From: Hydractinia symbiolongicarpus
Taxonomy: Eukaryota > Cnidaria > Hydrozoa > Anthoathecata > Hydractiniidae
NCBI RefSeq assembly: GCF_029227915.1
Contig: NC_079877.1
Span: forward strand, 15,610,851-15,674,850
Length of the DNA: 64,000 nt
Direction of reading: 5' to 3'
Shown here: positions 62,648 to 64,000 of the stretch, in pieces
How the letters are laid out: each line of letters starts with the position of its first letter
How positions within the stretch are numbered: position 1 is the first letter of the stretch
Translations under genes and position numbers: made by a program
Notes under the pieces: model-generated
Told to the model about the DNA's origin: nothing
Databases searched by the model: none
Seen by the model: the letters and a program-made list of their open reading frames with translations, nothing else

Positions 62648-63006
62648 GTGGCGCCGCAGATTAGTGGTTATAGCTCTCGTACTCTGTGCGGGAGACCGGG
62701 GTTCGATTCCTCTTGACGGCGATTCAACATAGGCGAGTGAATGTTACCATAGCCCCGGGTTAACCCAAGCCATGTGAGGGAAATTGGGAAGATGGCACTG
62801 TGTGGGCCGTTGGATGTTGCCGGGAGTTGTCTAGTAGAGCGCGGGCTCATATTGGGTCTGCGTAGCTCAAAATGAGCATTAAATACTCTAGGACTCTCCA
62901 TCTACGCCATGGCCCCTCCTGGAAATAATAGACAGGGTATATCCTTCGATATTTGCGAGGCTAGCGATGCAAAATATGCACATCTATCTATCTATCTATC
63001 TATCTA
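62648..63006 (+). mobile_element. tRNA-derived SINE
   Basis: The head is tRNA-like: a CGCCG/CGGCG acceptor pairing, an A-box-like TAGTGGTTATAG (62662) and a perfect B box GGTTCGATTCC (62700-62710), the internal RNA polymerase III promoter. A GC-richer body of about 250 bp follows (...CCGGGTTAACCCAAGCC..., ...TCATATTGGGTCTGCGTAGC...). The element ends in an (ATCT)n tail at about 62981-63006. An intact tRNA is excluded by the poor anticodon arm and the long body. Confidence 0.75.
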
Positions 63007-64000
63007 CAGACTACACACGGACTGTTAAATGAAGTTCCTAGCATAAAGGAACGGAAATTGTGTTTACAAAGAAGATGGCTGTTCTTTTTGAGTATTTTGT
63101 ACTCTTCCCTTCGAAATAAATATCGAAGAAAACATTTGAAGAAGAGCATGGTTATATAAATTAGTCAAAGCAAGGTTTCTGTGAGGTTTGTTCATGTTTT
63201 TTTCAGTTTTGATGATAATATTGATGCGAGACAGGTTTTTTAGCTAGCACCATAAAGCCATCAACTAACAACAACTAGCTAGCTAGGAAGTAGAATTGCT
63301 ATCTACTTTATACCTAGCTAAGTCTCCAGTTTATATTTAACTGACCAGCTATTACCTGCTGTAGCTAGCTAATGTTGTCTTTAAACTAAAGCTCCCCAGT
63401 ACCTAGCTAACCTGTGAGTTTTATGTTGCTATTACATTTAGCTAGTTATCTTAGTGGTCTTTCTTAGGAATATGGGTGTAAGTTATTAACTAGACCTTTT
63501 GAGCTTAAATTGGAAAATATAACAAGCCATAACACCTTTTAAGATATATTTAAGGATGGTTAAGGACTCTTTTTTATGCAAATATATACATATATATATA
63601 TATATATAATGTATTTTTCACATTTTATGTATATAACTAAACTTACATCGCTTGCATGCAATATGACAAAATGATTTTTATTTAACATAGTAATACTTGT
63701 AGCTTAAGTGTGGTGATTTTTGTTGTTCTAGAAGTTCTGACTCAAATGTTTTTGTTTATGACATTTCGTGTTATTTAAGAAAAGTTTAAACCTTTTTGAG
63801 GGAGTACTACATGTTAACACGGAAAAAACCTGTCTTGTTTAAAATTCTTATGTGACAGAGATTTTTGACATTATGAGGAAAATTTACGTAATTTTCACAT
63901 TTGATTTTATTACAGTATTTACGGGGGTTTTTGATTATGTATTTATTTATTTTATTTTTTGGTGAAGGCGGGGAAGGATTTACATGGTTTTTCACATTTA
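63007..64000. other. Non-coding end of window
   Basis: No coding frame is supported. It contains several AGCTAGCTAG phrases (63240-63445) and an (AT)n tract near 63590-63608. It would be intronic if gene D continues downstream. Confidence 0.4.

Noticed and set aside
62648-62722. A functional tRNA gene
   Set aside because: The B box is good, but the anticodon arm is poor and the sequence runs into a 250-bp body with a simple-repeat tail, so a SINE fits better.

Overview
The window looks like nuclear DNA of a hydrozoan cnidarian, most consistent with Hydractinia. It is AT-rich, genes are split by ordinary GT-AG introns, transposon debris is dense, and there is a tandem array of genes and gene relics with the exon plan of the Hydractinia allorecognition (Alr) immunoglobulin-superfamily family. 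The species call and the Alr name are inferences from family knowledge; no search was run.

Layout. Positions 1-2412 hold three consecutive Helitron-like units, each with a terminal hairpin and a CTAG 3' end. A complete five-exon TRAF-type gene (RING, two TRAF zinc fingers, coiled coil, MATH) lies at 4186-7818. From 8.7 to 19.6 kb there are mostly mobile-element remains: a DNA transposon with AGACGT-rich ends, a PHD-finger fragment, a repeat-family gene split by a piggyBac-like MITE, a Ty3/gypsy-like pol relic, and several foldbacks. 19.6-23.2 kb shows no gene.

Alr-like array, all on the + strand. Gene A (about 23265-30243) has a candidate signal peptide exon, Ig-like domain 1, Ig-like domain 2, an Fn3-like domain 3 with Thr/Ser linker, a transmembrane exon and a short tail exon; the tail is cut short by an apparent 5-nt deletion. 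A relic transmembrane exon (A') sits at 36071-36169. Unit B (40756-48489) is a pseudogene with lesions in all three ectodomain exons, but its transmembrane exon and a four-tyrosine signalling tail are intact. Unit C (49889-54094) is a more decayed tandem copy of B that has lost domain 2 and most of domain 3. Unit D (61648-61968) is an intact domain 1 exon whose gene would continue past the window. A and D share flanking sequence, as do B and C, so at least two duplication lineages are present.

Between and inside these units lie an IS4EU-type transposon (THAP/DDE transposase plus SWIM-YqaJ protein, both broken), a second AGACGT element, a USP-like cysteine-peptidase gene fragment inside unit B, a LINE fragment, a Penelope-like element with a decayed hammerhead ribozyme motif, a tRNA-derived SINE and further MITEs. 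If the array is Alr, gene A would be a cell-surface allorecognition-type receptor and B a dead copy that keeps a complete signalling tail. The adjacent TRAF gene is a plausible but unproven signalling adaptor.
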